From positions 1,644,358 to 1,708,357 of the forward strand of contig CM043959.1 of NCBI GenBank assembly GCA_014529385.2: 64,000 nucleotides of DNA, in the 5' to 3' direction. This stretch comes from Adiantum capillus-veneris. Taxonomy: Eukaryota; Streptophyta; Polypodiopsida; Polypodiales; Pteridaceae. Made by a program: the position numbers and the translations under genes. The notes under the pieces were generated by a model. The model was not told where the DNA came from and searched no databases. It saw only the letters and a program-made list of their open reading frames with translations. This document shows, piece by piece, positions 11,189 through 24,480 of this stretch (position 1 is the first letter of the stretch; every line of letters begins with the position of its first letter).

Positions 11189-11580
11189 CCAAAGAAAATC
11201 AACTTATCGCTAGGCAGATATAAGAAGCTCAGCCCAAGGTATTGTGGACCATTCGAGATCGTTAAGGTTGTAAGTGACCAGGCCTACAAGCTAAAGTTAT
11301 CTGCAAACTTGAAGGTTCATGATGTATTCCATGTCAGCTTACTCAAAACCCTACATCCCCAATCCTGATCAATTCTTGGACTCAGATCAGATAGTCATGC
11401 CAGCCCAAGGAGTTCTCGAGCTCCAACCTGACTACGTACTTGAAACAAGGGAAAGAAAGTTACGCAACAAAACTATCACGGAGCATCTAGTAAAGTGGAA
11501 GGATTACCCTGAGGAAGATGCAACTTGAGAGGACGAACCAACGCTCATAACAGATTACCCAAACGCATTCTTTCTTGAGA
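11189..11580 (+). pseudogene. Integrase C-terminus with chromodomain-like tail
   Basis: After the stop, the LSPRYCGPFEIV and LKVHDVFHVSLLK wording is the conserved end of Ty3/gypsy integrases. It is followed by YVLETRERKLRNK, EHLVKWKDYP and EEDAT, the pattern of the chromodomain that steers chromoviruses to heterochromatin. TGA at 11526-11528 falls where a Trp is normally found. Confidence 0.85.
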
Positions 11581-11606
11581 TGAAGACATCTCAAAATTTT
11601 TAACGT

Positions 11607-11614
11607 TGGGGAGG
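11607..11614 (+). promoter_or_regulatory. Polypurine tract
   Basis: A GGGGAGG-type purine run (within tgggga-ggt) lies directly before the TGTAAGG start of the right LTR. It is the expected plus-strand primer site. Confidence 0.8.
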
Positions 11615-11615
11615 T

Positions 11616-12277
11616 TGTAAGGTCTCTGACCCCGATCACAAGAGCATCATTGTACCTTGAAACGGATATAAAGGAAAAAGTTACTATTATTAGCAGTTTT
11701 TCGAATTCTGTCAGTGCCATGATGTTTAGAATGTTATAAAGCTTCGAAATGTGAGTTAAAATAATTTTTGTGAAAATTTTCCAAATATAGTAAGTTTTTG
11801 GTCACCCGACCCGTCTAGTTTTGACCGCCTCGAAAAATTGCACCCGTACCACGAATTTGAAAAAAATGCATTTTCGGACCCCAGAGGCTGCTAAATATGG
11901 CAGGTACTCGGACCCGTACGCCTTAGTTATAGCTTAGTATAGCAATTTACGGCATCAAAATCCGACTCATATGGCCCGTTTTAGCCTAAAACCAATTTTT
12001 CCCAAAATTATCCGGGGAGGCATCGGGGGCCCGAGGCTGTGTGGGAACAGGTTCCAGGCCACTCCAGATCACCTTTAGCAACTAGGGGGCGCCTTTTGTC
12101 CTTGTGGGAGTCTTTGGGAAGTTTCCAAGCTTGCAACTAATTGTGAGAACCAGTTAACTAAACCAATTGGACACTTGGTGGGTAGGCAACTAGACTTGCC
12201 ATGCAAGGACTGAGTGCTCACTCAGATGCTTGTAGAAACACAAATTGATTTTCACCTTAAGGAGGCCTATTTAAAGG

Positions 12278-12316
<39 letters not shown>

Positions 12317-14421
12317 ATGCTCACACACACACCCAATACACACACACACACACCTACACACACCTTGGGGAGGTGCTGCCGGCACACACACAGCTTTTGA
12401 AGGAGAAGCAAGGAGGGAGGTGCTGCCGAAATTCTCATCTTGAGGATTCATTGGATCAGAAAAATCAGAGGATTCTCAGCCCCTAATCACGGTAATTATG
12501 GTTTAATTACGACTCTTCTTAATTCTCATCATTACTCTCTCATAATTCTTGTCTACTATGTCTACCTTCAGCTATAATTCTCAATAGCTGCTCTCTAAGT
12601 TTACATAGCTATACTCCATTACATAATCATCATTCAATTAGTTAAATTATGCAGCCATTCATCATCCTTAATCAAGGATTAATGCATGATTAGGAAAGAT
12701 TCTCTCTCTAGGCAGCATAGTCAATAAATTGTCAGCTAGTAATAGTGTAGATTTGATGAAATTCATTTTTTTACCTCTCAATAGTGTTGTAATTATATTA
12801 GACTCAATCTTCTCCCACATTAAAATGTGATTAAGGCTGAAAATTAATCCGTCATTAGGCCATTAAGAATAGAATTTTATGTCACACATGCCTGCGGTAA
12901 TTCTGCATCTTCATATTGCTCTAGGAAAATGAATGAGCTTGCTTACTTCATCTCTTTCGTGAATCAATTAGTAAAATTCTGAATTTCTTAATCATCTAAG
13001 CCAAGTAATTAAACTTAGAGTCGTTTCCCATAGGGTGAGTAAAGAATTACCCTTAAAATTGCTAGGTCTCAAAGGAAAAATCTAACCTCTTGCATAAGGA
13101 GGATTCTTTAATGATTCTAATCTGCCGATTGGTTTGTTATGATGCTCTCGGACTTTAGCTCTTTTTCAAGTTTATCATTTAAGTAGTGAGTAAAATGGCC
13201 CCGGTTAAGAGAACTCGCTTCGGTGGTGCCCACGACCGCGAGGCGGGAACGAGCAATGTGAACGGAAAGGGAAAAGCTCCCATGGACGAACAAGCACCGG
13301 CCATCTCACTGGCCATTGACGAAGAAATGGAAGAGGTAGGTCATAATTTCATTCAAGTTATTTAAATTAACATTGCACACGTTTTCTAGGAATAAACACA
13401 TCCCCAAACATGTTGGAGAAAATCCGACGGAAACCTCCGCATTGAACTCATTTGTACATTAAAGTTTTAAGTAGGAAAGAAATGATTGATGGGTATGTTG
13501 TTTGCAATAGGAAAGAATGTATGCTAGGAAAAATTTAGCTCGACATGTTCATTCTATTTCCAATGTTGAATCAGTCCTGACCCCCCTACTGATCACAGGG
13601 GGCAGAGTTCCTCGTTAAGGGCTCTTGAATCCACGACTTGCTTTTTATGCGGTGGATACCCACGACTTGCTTTCTATGCGGTGGGAACCCACGTCTTGCT
13701 TTTTATGCGGTGGGAGTGTCCATGTCGTGCTTTCTATGCGGTGGACATACCTAGTTGTATGGGCAGCTAGGCGACAACGGGAGGAGTAAACTCTCGCTGG
13801 AGGGGGGATGTTGTACCTCCAGAACATTGGAATTTTAATTAAGAAGTTTGAGTAGAATTTTTACTAGAGTTACTGTCTTGGTGCCGCCTTGCAGTACTGG
13901 TTGAAGGGCTGTCTTAATGAACATTGCGAATCAAAATTAAATCAAGGAACTTATATGTTGAACAACCATTGTGGTAGTAATTAGGTAACAAAGGAAGTGT
14001 GAGTGTGGGGGTGGAAAGTGGGGGCTTGGCTCAGGTTGCCAATGCCTATGAGAAGGGTGGTCCCGATTGGTCGGGAACTCTCTGTCCCCATAGTGTTTAA
14101 ATCGATACTAGTAATACTCATTGCCCCTAGAGCGGCGAAGTCTCAAGTGTACGTGCCTCTGAAAGCTATGGGGAAAAGGCACTCGAGGTTTCTCTCCTCT
14201 TGGAAGGTGGGTCTTAGGATCGCTAGATAGGTTAAGTACGCTTCCCCTGTGAGGTGGAGCTACATCTCGTTGCTAGTAGGCTCGAACTCGACTCACTTTG
14301 TGATGAGAGATCGTCCGCTAGTTGAACCCTGAACCACTTTGTTTGTTTCCTCTTTAGATCTAGTGGCCACCAGGTTTACCATTAGATCCATCGTTTGAGA
14401 TGGCGAGGTGGGGACCTCACA
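11616..14421 (+). repeat. Right (3') LTR of the chromovirus
   Basis: It begins TGTAAGG after the polypurine tract and ends CTCACA at 14421, 2806 bp. It is a close match to 3126-6556 without the copia insert. It contains the AC tract, the same short open frame (13195-13335) and the minisatellite (13632-13745). Divergence from the left copy is low, mostly single bases and short indels, so integration was fairly recent. Confidence 0.93.
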
Positions 14422-14553
14422 CCTGGTATCAGAGCCTAGGTTAGGCTGAGAAATAAAGTCGTATTGTTTAAATATTTGAAAGGAACTAAAAGTATATAGG
14501 TAGCTGTTCCGAACTCCTTGCATTGGTGTTGCAGGAACTAAAAGTATATAGGT
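14422..14553 (+). other. Second primer site and leader, then scrambled junction
   Basis: TGGTATCAGAGC recurs at 14424-14435, followed by the same leader as 6571-6669 up to GTTGCAGGAA at about 14536. A second copy of CTAAAAGTATATAGG (first seen at 14484-14502) follows, then a jump at AGGTCAGGAT into an unrelated repeat that runs intact at 20594. The two switches share short overlaps (GGAA, AGGT). Confidence 0.8.
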
Positions 14554-15209
14554 CAGGATCAGTTTCTTATGCATATGGCAGGGATGCTCCGATCCTATTT
14601 TTACCATATCCAACCCTTTAGGAATATCAACAGAAAGTGCTATTTTCTCAGTTTTTGCAAGAAGTCCATAACAAAAAAAGAGCCTACACAGTATGCGTGT
14701 TTTTACCAAGCAAAAGGTAGGAAAAGACCTTTAGTATGTGTAAAAAACGGTGCAGTAAAACAGTAAACTCAGCAGAGGAGGGATTGAACACCTAAGTCAC
14801 CTCCGAGGAGAGCTCCATTCTCCTTGGTAGTAGCAATTAGACAGAAAATGTTTCACAAAATAACTCAACACACCCAATATAGCTAAGTGAGGGGCAGAGA
14901 TGCGCCCTCACCTGTTTTTATAGCAAGAGGAGGCAAGTCTTGCCCTTGTGTAGTGTCACGGTATCGAGAGAGGAAGGCCACGCTCCACCATGAGTAAGAG
15001 ATACAACATCGAGTAGCATGCCTATAGCTTTCAATGGGGTTCGACAGACTAGGAGGAGGATGAGGGCAATAGACATTGATCACGCTCGACAGAGCATCAT
15101 CACTTAGGAAAGGGCTTGGGCCCCGGTAGTAGTGGTCAAAATAAACAATCAATAAAAGTTTTTTAGACCTAGTATGGTCCAGGCAGCAGGAGCCTAAGAA
15201 GGGGAAGAA

Positions 15210-15255
<46 letters not shown>

Positions 15256-15317
15256 GTTTTGTTTTTTTCTTTTTTGAGAGTTTTTCTTCAATTACATTTA
15301 ACCAATGAACAGTATAT

Positions 15318-15330
<13 letters not shown>
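14553..15330 (+). repeat. Unclassified repeat, copy 1
   Basis: It matches 20594-21371 almost throughout; copy 1 lacks about 24 bp found at 21112-21135. A short frame on the minus strand (MVKTRILCRLFF...) occurs in both copies but shows no domain. It ends in a poly-G tract, a T-rich stretch and a (GT)n array. Possibly part of an LTR or other retroelement; class unknown. Confidence 0.85.
15210..15253 (+). repeat. Poly(G) run of 44
   Basis: An uninterrupted 44-base G homopolymer, followed by a TTGTTTT/T-run. The related copy at 21281-21303 is shorter and interrupted. G-runs this long are unstable and can form quadruplexes; the exact length may be affected by sequencing. Confidence 0.9.

Positions 15331-15387
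<57 letters not shown>
15321..15387. repeat. (TG)n microsatellite
   Basis: About 33 TG units at the junction between the unclassified repeat and the 3' end of the minus-strand RT element. Confidence 0.95.
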
Positions 15388-15389
<2 letters not shown>

Positions 15390-15450
15390 CCGCCCTAACC
15401 CAGACACCACACACAATGGGTCGGTAGTAGGCCCATTGTGTATGGGCCTA

Positions 15451-18400
15451 CTACCTAATGAGAGAGATGAGACTCTCTTTTTGAAATAATATCCCTAGCC
15501 AGTTATGTCGAATGAGGGCCTGTATGATGGTATTCCTTATCTGGTTACGGTTAAACCCGTTCCGACAGTATTTTTTGATTAGCACAGATATCTCTTCCCA
15601 GGCCAAAGAAGAGGTAGATGACGAGTAACAAATTAAGTAGAGTATGCCAATACAGGAGCAAATAGAGGCTTTGTATGGCCTATTGCTATTTCTTTTGATG
15701 AATTCTATATGAGGAAGCTTTAGAAGATCCTTTCTCCAGATAAATCTAAGGTCATAACCGCCTGTAGATGGGGAATGAAGGGAAATTGAAAGGTTGAGAA
15801 ATTGGGTTGATTTACAGAATTTCTCAACAGCAGTTGGATTATCTGGGAGGGAGGTGGGCTCAATCTTTAAGCAGTGGGGTTAGATTTGATCAATCTCGTT
15901 AGAGAACATTCTGTTGTTAACACTCAGCAGGTCATCCATATATCTAAAAGTATGATTGAACAATGGAAGTATTTTATGGTTAGTTTCCAAGTTTTTAAGA
16001 CACCATTTGTATTCAAAAAAGGCAAGGTAAATGTTACACATAAGAGGTGAGCAAGAGAAGCCAATAGGAATGCCAAGGCATTGGTTAAAGCACCAGCCGC
16101 CTGCAATCATAGTGCAGTTATTCAGTAGCCAGAAGATATAGGCGCAGATCTTTGTTTCATTGAAGTGTAGAGGGTGTATGGAGTGAGATGCTTGAATCCA
16201 TTTGGGTTTCTTGGATAGAGAGATAGAATGATACTTTCTTTTTTTAGCATTGGAAAAGGATAATTTAATAACCTTAGCTAAAACAGTCTTAAGGCCGAGG
16301 TTTTCCACTAAGTGGAATGTTTTCATAGCATTGTGTAATGTCAGCTGAAAAGATGTGGAAGATATGTTGAGGAAGGTTAAGTGTGACTTTTGTAGCATTT
16401 TTTGTTAGCCAGAAGGGATTGTATTGGATATTTAATAAGTTTTTGCAGATTTTTTGTTTCTCTGCACAAATGAGTTCAAATTCTGTGAGAATAATATCGA
16501 GGCATAAAGTAATATCCTTGGTGATATCTGTGAAGATGCAGTTAGAGGCATCAGATATCCATCTGAATTTATGTTTGTGGAATTTATATGTAGGAAATAG
16601 TGCAGGTAGCCTGGTGTTATTAAGAGAATAGACAAGTTGTCCTAGATGTTTAGAGATCTTGTCAGAGATCTCTTGCGGTGTTTTTTTAGTATGCCAAAAT
16701 TCTTTTCCTGAAACTCGATCCCGAGCGACTTTCCAAGCAAGGTATTTGCACATAATAGTAGGACAGTTGGCACTTTTTTCAAGCCCGACCACAAGCCATT
16801 TATCTAAGATTAGTTGAAAATCAAGAGCTAGCTGAGGAGTAAGCCAAGAGCAATCAGACGAAAGCCATTTCCTAGGAAGTAGAGAAACTTTATGAAGGAA
16901 GCCTTCCTTCACTAATTCCTTTAAGTCCGGTAGGGCTGTCATCTCCAGTCGGAGAGCACTGACAAGGTCAGTGAGGCAGCTAAGTAAAGCTGACAGAGCA
17001 AGGTAAGGGTTTTTTGGATAGTTGGGTATGTGATTGAGCCCTTTGGCTAGTAATCTTCGTATTGTGATATTATCGATAATGCTAAGATCCTGGGTACAGA
17101 CATGTTTACCTAATCCTTCAAAGTTTCTGTAGTATGAGGTGAATTGAAAGAAAGTATAGTAAGGGATTGTTTCTTGTCTAAGAAAGTCATTATTTAAAAC
17201 TAATCCTTTTATAGGATGATGGTATTTCCATCCTATGAGAATGTTGTCAAGCAGTTTATGATCACCAAAAAATAAGTCAAAGCACTCACAAAAAAGGTTT
17301 TTTGGTAAGATCCAATCGAGAAGGATATTGTGAAACAAACAATGAATGTAGATAGCACCATGATTCGAATCATCTTTGCTGAGAATCGTTCTTCCACAAG
17401 GGTTGGTAGAGACCTGCAATATATTCATGGGTTAGATTTCAGGGAAGTTTCTGATTGCGGGGAATCTGCCTCTCCCTCTTGTAACACTACGGGACTAGAT
17501 GAGGAGCTAGGTGTAAAAAACGAGGTGAAAGAGTTGGGAGTAGCCAGAGAGTTAGCTCTTTTTAGAGCAGGAGACTCATTATCTTCAATACAAGGTTTAA
17601 GCAGATTAGTGATGAATTTGACTCCTTTAAAGTTAGCATAGGTGGTGAGGTATAGACCGGGCTCATCTGCTTTAAGCTCTTTTAGAATATCATGCATAAG
17701 ACCACGGAAAATATTAAAGGCAATTTGTGCGATCACAATCTGCTTAGCTTGTCCACCAAGCCAAGAGCAAATGAGGGATAGATGAAAGTCGACAGGTTTC
17801 TCTGGGAATAACAGATCCAATTGGTTGAGGATAAACCATATTGCATGGTCAAACCACATGATGCTTGATTCACAGGTAGCTTTGGGGTCAAGAAACCTAC
17901 AAGCACATTTAATATAGGGGCGGAAGATATTCTAGATAGACTCTGTGTAGAAATCCGGGTTGCTTTTTGCAAATTCCATACTTCCTTTAGTATGTATGTA
18001 CAATCCAGCATTTGAGGGGCATTTGGAGTGGTCGATGAGGTGGAGGTTAAAGGGTGCTAATTAGTTCTCCCTTGTCCACGAACTGCCCGCCTTTGAGAAT
18101 CTTCAGTTTACAGTCTTCCACTGTCGAGGCTGGGAGATTGGCCAAGTACACCCAGGTTTCAATAAGAATAGGGGCAAGGAAAGCCTTGTTCGATAGATCC
18201 CAAAGTTGATGATCAACTCTGAGAGATTCAATTTCTATTTGTCTTATTGGTAGGACAGGGAACACTTTAGAGAGTTTTGGTACCATCTCCAGGAGTTTGA
18301 CATCATTGAGGGAACAAAGATTATTTTGGAATTCTTTTACTGCCTCTAGTGCAGCACTATCTCTACAGAATATTCCTCCAGTTGGAGGGATGGAGGGGTT

Positions 18401-18951
18401 ATTCGGGGTGCAGACAAACGAGGGGTTAAGCCCACAGAGTTTCCTAAGGAAGTTTGACAACTCAGCTCCAGAAGAGGAAAACTGAGCAAGCTCTTGCTGA
18501 TATTGTGTAGCAAGGATGAGAAGTTGGGCAATATATTGGGTCAATAAGTTAATTCCTTCTAGGGAGTCCTTGTCCAATGTAGCCAGAATCTTTACCCAGT
18601 CATTAAATGACAACATATGCAAGATAGACAGTTTTTTATTTGAGACAAGAGCTGAATCATAAATAAGATGTGAAGCATCCAAATTTCTTTTACATCTGAG
18701 GACAAGAGATGAAGCCACAGAGAGGGGCTCTGAGGTGAGTTCCAATCCTTGAGATAAGGCCAGAGTCTGCAAAAACAGTGAGGTCAGGTTTACTTTTTCT
18801 TGCCATAGTATGTAGTACATAGTTTGGCTTTCCTAGCAAGGAAAGGTCTAGTTCTAGAAGCCAAGGCATCCTTTGGTGTTTGTTTTTTAATGTAAAGCTT
18901 AATCTGATCAAGAATCTTTGCATGATTCTTAGGGTTGTCATTAGTGCTCAT
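15451..18951 (-). pseudogene. Reverse transcriptase gene with long N-terminal extension (clade uncertain)
   Basis: Read on the minus strand, it starts at ATG 18951 (MSTNDNPKNHAK...) and runs to TAG at 15451, about 1,160 codons with only a few frame breaks (near 18800, 18010, 17430, 16390 and 15880). The first 500 or so codons match nothing I know. RT motifs come late: FPTYKFHKHKFRWISDAS, FSADITQCYENIPL with the first Asp, CLGIPIGFSCSPLMCNIYL, and FRYMDDLL with the catalytic Asp pair. The C-terminus resembles RTs that end with an FPF-type and RNGF-type tail. GIPIGF and MDDLL recall Penelope-like and related non-LTR RTs. I see no GIY-YIG nuclease, integrase or RNase H. The 3' end abuts the (TG)n array. 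Confidence 0.75.
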
Positions 18952-20593
18952 GTGAGCTGTCAATCTATAGCGTGAGCAGTCTTGAAAAAAGTGACATAAA
19001 GATTAGTAAAAAGTGTCTAAATAGTAAAGTATATTTGGCCCTGCAAACCTTCAACCGGCAAAGTCAGAGACTATGGTAGCCATGAGCAGGGAACTTGGAA
19101 AAACAGTCTAAAGGGGGCCACCTAACACCAATCTACCAATAAAGGATTTATCGACTATGGGTCCAATTTAGAGCTCCATTCCTAAGAAAATATCCTAGGC
19201 GAGCATCCCGGTTTTTCCGAAAAGGGGAAACCTTATGTATAGGATGCGTGTGTAGCTGTTTAAATCTTAACTAATAAGACATAATTGAATTTTTACATTC
19301 AAAAGACAGTTGGCCAAGGAATAAATGAACTGATATGTACACAAATAACTCAATATTAGAATTATTTAGGTACAATGATTGTAGGAAAGAGATCCTCTTT
19401 CACTAAAACTAGAAATAGGAAAGCTTCTTGGTTCCTCAGTGAGTAATTCATTACAGAAAGGTTGCTTGCAAAAGAAAAGAAAGCTATCCAAGATAAGATA
19501 GATTCCTTACCTACATCCATCCAAACAAGACAACAATTCTATTAGCCTTGGATGTGTTTTACAAGTATCAATGGACTATATCGGTTGTTATCCATGTCCA
19601 TCTTATAGGTTTTAATTACTTTAGACAAGCTAGTTTATTCATTTAGTATGTTAGCAATCTTTCATATTCCTTTCTAAACTATGGTGGAGTCCATTAAGAG
19701 TAACACCAAGAGCCACCGCTCAGTGACTATGTATAAAGAAGCAACCATATACTTACCTTTTTCAATCAGTAGAACCCATGGTACCAAAGGTACTAAAAAA
19801 GATGTGAGATCTGACATTTTTTTGTTTAACCAGAGGTTATAGATGCTGGTGGTGATTACCTCATTTTTTTAAACCAACCAATAAGACAACAATGTAACTA
19901 GTTTAGGAGAGTAGTAAAAAAACTCATCATTTTTTTGCAAAGTCTTGGAAGCTATACCCAAGCCAAAATATCCACTTACCTTCTTTATCCAAAGAGTCAT
20001 TATCGATTATCTCGAACAGTAGTGTCTGGCCATACCAACCATAACCTATTTCAAAAGTTTAGAAGAATGAGCTGCTATATACTTACCTTCAGAAAGATGC
20101 CAGTTTATTCTGATATGCAATGTTCGGCCTATGAGTTCCCAAATATGCTAAGCAACCAGTTAATCACAGAAGAAAGAAAGAACCCACTGATTTTGAGAAC
20201 TGTCAGATAGAAAAAACCAGTAATCACAGCAATAGCAACCTGCTGTTTGTTTTCGCCGCAACCATTTACATAGTCGGTACACAGTAACAGCCCGCCTTTT
20301 ACTTCACATCCAACAGAAGCCTGAACAGCCATCAATCCACCCTTCATACTCAACACCAAATACTCACCAACACCTACTTCCATTCATGCACACGCAGTTT
20401 TATGTGGAGGTGAAGTAATGCGCCCTGAGGCCACCCCATTATGCAGACAATGAACATTTTTTATGCACAAGAGGCCCACAGCCACCCATAGTGTCTAGGC
20501 TTTTAGCAGACAAAAACCAGTCAAGTTTTTAAATATATGAACCTGCAGCAATCGATATAGCCTACAGTAAGCCACAAAGACGGCCCAACAGTT
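18952..20593. repeat. AT-rich repeat-derived spacer
   Basis: No gene seen. From about 19400 the wording (acctacatccatcc, cggttgttatccatgtcc) parallels 760-900. I therefore read this as the front part of the repeat whose rear part is at 20594-21371. Confidence 0.4.
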
Positions 20594-21672
<1,079 letters not shown>

Positions 21673-22197
21673 CATGCAGATTTTATTATATACCTCAAAG
21701 GTCAAATATGACCTATGGGATCAAAGTTACATGTGATGTAGTATTTGTATGGCAAATGAGTGACCCTTGTTGCTCCAAAATTGTGGTGATGAGAGTCGCA
21801 ATTGAGAGCCCACACTGTGGCTGGGAGAGGAAAGTGTGTAAGTCTAGGTCATGGCTAAAAATGTGAGAGAAGCAAGTTCAGATGTGACCAAATCATGAGA
21901 CTCCAGTAGTGTGTGGTACTCATACTCTCGAACTTGCAGTAAACATAATGTGCACAATCAATTTGACTCTTCTCCATTGCCCCAATGCCCTGTCTCGCAT
22001 CGAAGGGAATGGAAGCTAATCTGAATGGCTGCAATAGTGTGTATCATCAACAAGGGGATATGCTCAAGCATGTAAGTGTGAGTATGGTTCCTTACCACTT
22101 CCAAATGATGCATATGACATTCATGCCCCTTGTGATTGGACGGAACCTCAAGGCCAAGGTACTTAAAGCTCTCAACAACTTCAAGTGTCTCATTGTT

Positions 22198-23134
22198 TTA
22201 CACAATGAATGGTTTCTTCTTATGGTTGGTTTTCACAAGCATAACCTTTGTTTTGAATTCATTCACAATCAGACCACTATGCAAGCAAAAGTTCTCAAGG
22301 ACAACCATAAGATTTTGTGCACCTTCTAAAGTGTGTGCTAGAAGCACTACATCATCAACATACAACAAAATCATGATTACCGCATTGAAAATAGTGACCT
22401 CTTCAATGCCTTCTTCTTGAATAAAGTCAAGTACTAATTGTTCCAATTGATCAATGCATAGACCAAAGAGAGTTGGTGACAATGAACATCCTTGTTTAAC
22501 CCCAATAATGCTTGAAGAATTTAGGAAATTCCTCTTCCCATGCGCAATTGACACATCACCTTCTCATAGATTTGAGAAACCGCAAGCATAAACTCACTTG
22601 CCACTGTGATTTTTTCCATCCCTCTCCACAAATTGTTACGTGGAATCATATCCAATGCCTTTTTAAAGTCCACAAAACAATAATACAATCGCTTTCCTTT
22701 CAATCAACTTTCATCTATGAGAACACAAAGAGTGACAAGATGATCAATGGTGCTATGGCATCAATAAAAACCTGCTTGTTCTTTTGCACGCCTTGTCATT
22801 CTCTTCATCCCAATCACTCAATTTTATCTCCATTATACACCCAAACAACTTTTCCATAAGAGACCCAATCATTATAGTCCGGTGGTTGTTTACATTCTTT
22901 GCATCCCCTCGTTTATGAAAAGGCTTGACCCAATTAGTACTCCAATCATAAGGTATACCATGTTGAAGTGCAAGGTTGAACATATCCATATTCACTCATG
23001 CGTAAAATATCCCATCCATTTGATCTCTTCGGCTTGATACCTTGAAGATATCCCGCTTTGCGAGTGGCCAACCTTTCTAGCCCACCGCATACATCCTCAA
23101 TAGTAAAAAAAGAGGGCATACATGGAAGACCCAT
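22198..23134 (-). pseudogene. LINE reverse transcriptase
   Basis: Pieces in order on the minus strand: DVCGGLERLATRKAGYLQGI (RT entry region), STNWVKPFHKRGDAKNVNNHR with SLMEKLFG, CFVDFKKALDMIPR (first catalytic Asp), IIGVKQGCSLSPTLFGLCID, and ILLYVDDVVLLAH (the YxDD box). Each lies in a different open frame or after a stop, so the gene is a pseudogene with its motifs intact. Confidence 0.9.
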
Positions 23135-23448
23135 AAAATGTCATTTTTTCAGTATCTGGTTGCTCATATAATTGCGTGCAATGTGTGTACGTACATATCC
23201 ACAAGACTCAAGTTATCAAAATTCTCAACCGGCTTGCCCCTCAAGTTTCTCCAAAATCTTCCACATGCACATGCCTTTTCTTGGACTTGAAAAAGTTGTT
23301 GCTTTACTTCCCATCTTCTTCTCTTCTTTTAAATCAATGCCTTGTATGTATGAAAATGACTTTGATAGTTGTCTTTGTCCATAGTTGCATCAAGCTTTAT
23401 CAAGGACTTTCGAGCATCTTGACATTCTTTATCAAACCACAATTTGTG

Positions 23449-24480
23449 TTATCTATCTTTGTTGATACCATGGAGATGCTTTATGGAAAAGCATTCTTCG
23501 GTACAAGAACAAATAACTTTCTTAAAAGCTTCCCATTTACTTTCCAATGGTGTGTCATATTGAAGCTTTGTCATCCATAACTTTTGCTCAACCATTTCAA
23601 TGTACATTGGTGTCCGTTTAAAATCCATACGTATTGATAACCTCTCTTTCCTTTGGCTGAGATTATCATGCTTTGTTGCTTCTTCACATGCAAGGTCAAT
23701 ACATAAGATCCGATGGTCTGATTTCGGGGTCCATTGGCCAAACATAAAACTCTTCATGCGATACATGATGGCTTTGGAGAGTAGCATATAGTCAATCATA
23801 CTATCCCCATTATGTTTTCTACATGTAAATACATTGGTTTCACTCCACAAAGATACACCATTGGTAATGAGCATACCCGTGCTATTATAGATGTGTAAAA
23901 GTAACTTTCCATAGTGATCCGGCTCTTTCTCATCCATTGAAGTACAATCATACAAGTGAACTTCCTCCAACTCCCTTGAAATGTATGGCATATCAAATTG
24001 TTGAGTATCATATTGCAATGTTTTTGTGCGAGCATTCATATCCCCAAATACAATAACATCACCTTCACATTTGAAATAATCAATGTCCTCTTCTCAATAA
24101 AAAAATTATTGATCTCTATCCATACAAGCATAAAACGGGGAATCATGATGAGGAATGTAGCAACCGGAAACAAAAATGGGTGCTCTATTTGGTGTCATAA
24201 TTTTCAGTCATACATAATGTTTGTACTTGTCATCTTTCACAATTGATACAAAATCTTCCAATCTTTTCTTAACCATACATGCTACCCCTCCTTGCCCTCT
24301 TCGTTGCTTGAGATTCTTTGAGCACATCAATGAATGTACATTGTAATCCTCCAACCCGTTAGTCCTTTGTGTATCATGCTCCCAATTTTCAACAAGAAGT
24401 ATAACATTGGCTTTGCTTGTTAGTTCATCAATGCCAACCCCCACATTCCATGGATATCCATTGCAATTCCAAAATCATAT
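23449..24480 (-). pseudogene. LINE APE-type endonuclease
   Basis: The front part, frame from 24444, carries LVENWEHDT, RRGQGGVACMVKKR and FVSIVKDDKYKHYV. A second open frame from 24039 shows GDMNART (the GDxN metal-site motif; the codons before ATG continue the frame), ITNGVSLW, TNVFTCRKHNGDSMIDYML and SDHRILCIDL, the SDH catalytic end. The gap between (about 24060-24205) contains readable coding in other frames. At least two frame breaks mean no functional enzyme. Confidence 0.85.

Larger units (their letters stand above)
3126..14536 (+). mobile_element. Ty3/gypsy chromovirus, decayed, with extra right-hand leader
   Basis: The order is long LTR (3126-6556), tRNA-iMet primer-binding site (6559-6570), an unknown reading frame, gag, protease, RT, RNase H, integrase, a chromodomain-like tail, a polypurine tract (11607-11614) and a second LTR (11616-14421). 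The chromodomain-like C-terminus and gag-PR-RT-RH-IN order place it in Ty3/gypsy chromoviruses. It cannot work as it stands: pol has several in-frame stops, frameshifts and two internal deletions. Unusually, the right copy does not stop at the LTR end but continues through a second PBS and about 110 bp of leader (14422-14536). That is not the structure of a simple single insertion. The 5 bp left of the element are ACATC; no matching copy is seen on the right. Confidence 0.9.

Noticed and set aside
15389-15420. TTAGGG-type word (minus strand) next to the RT element as a telomere insertion site
   Set aside because: Only a single word is present, beside a GT array; it is not a repeat.
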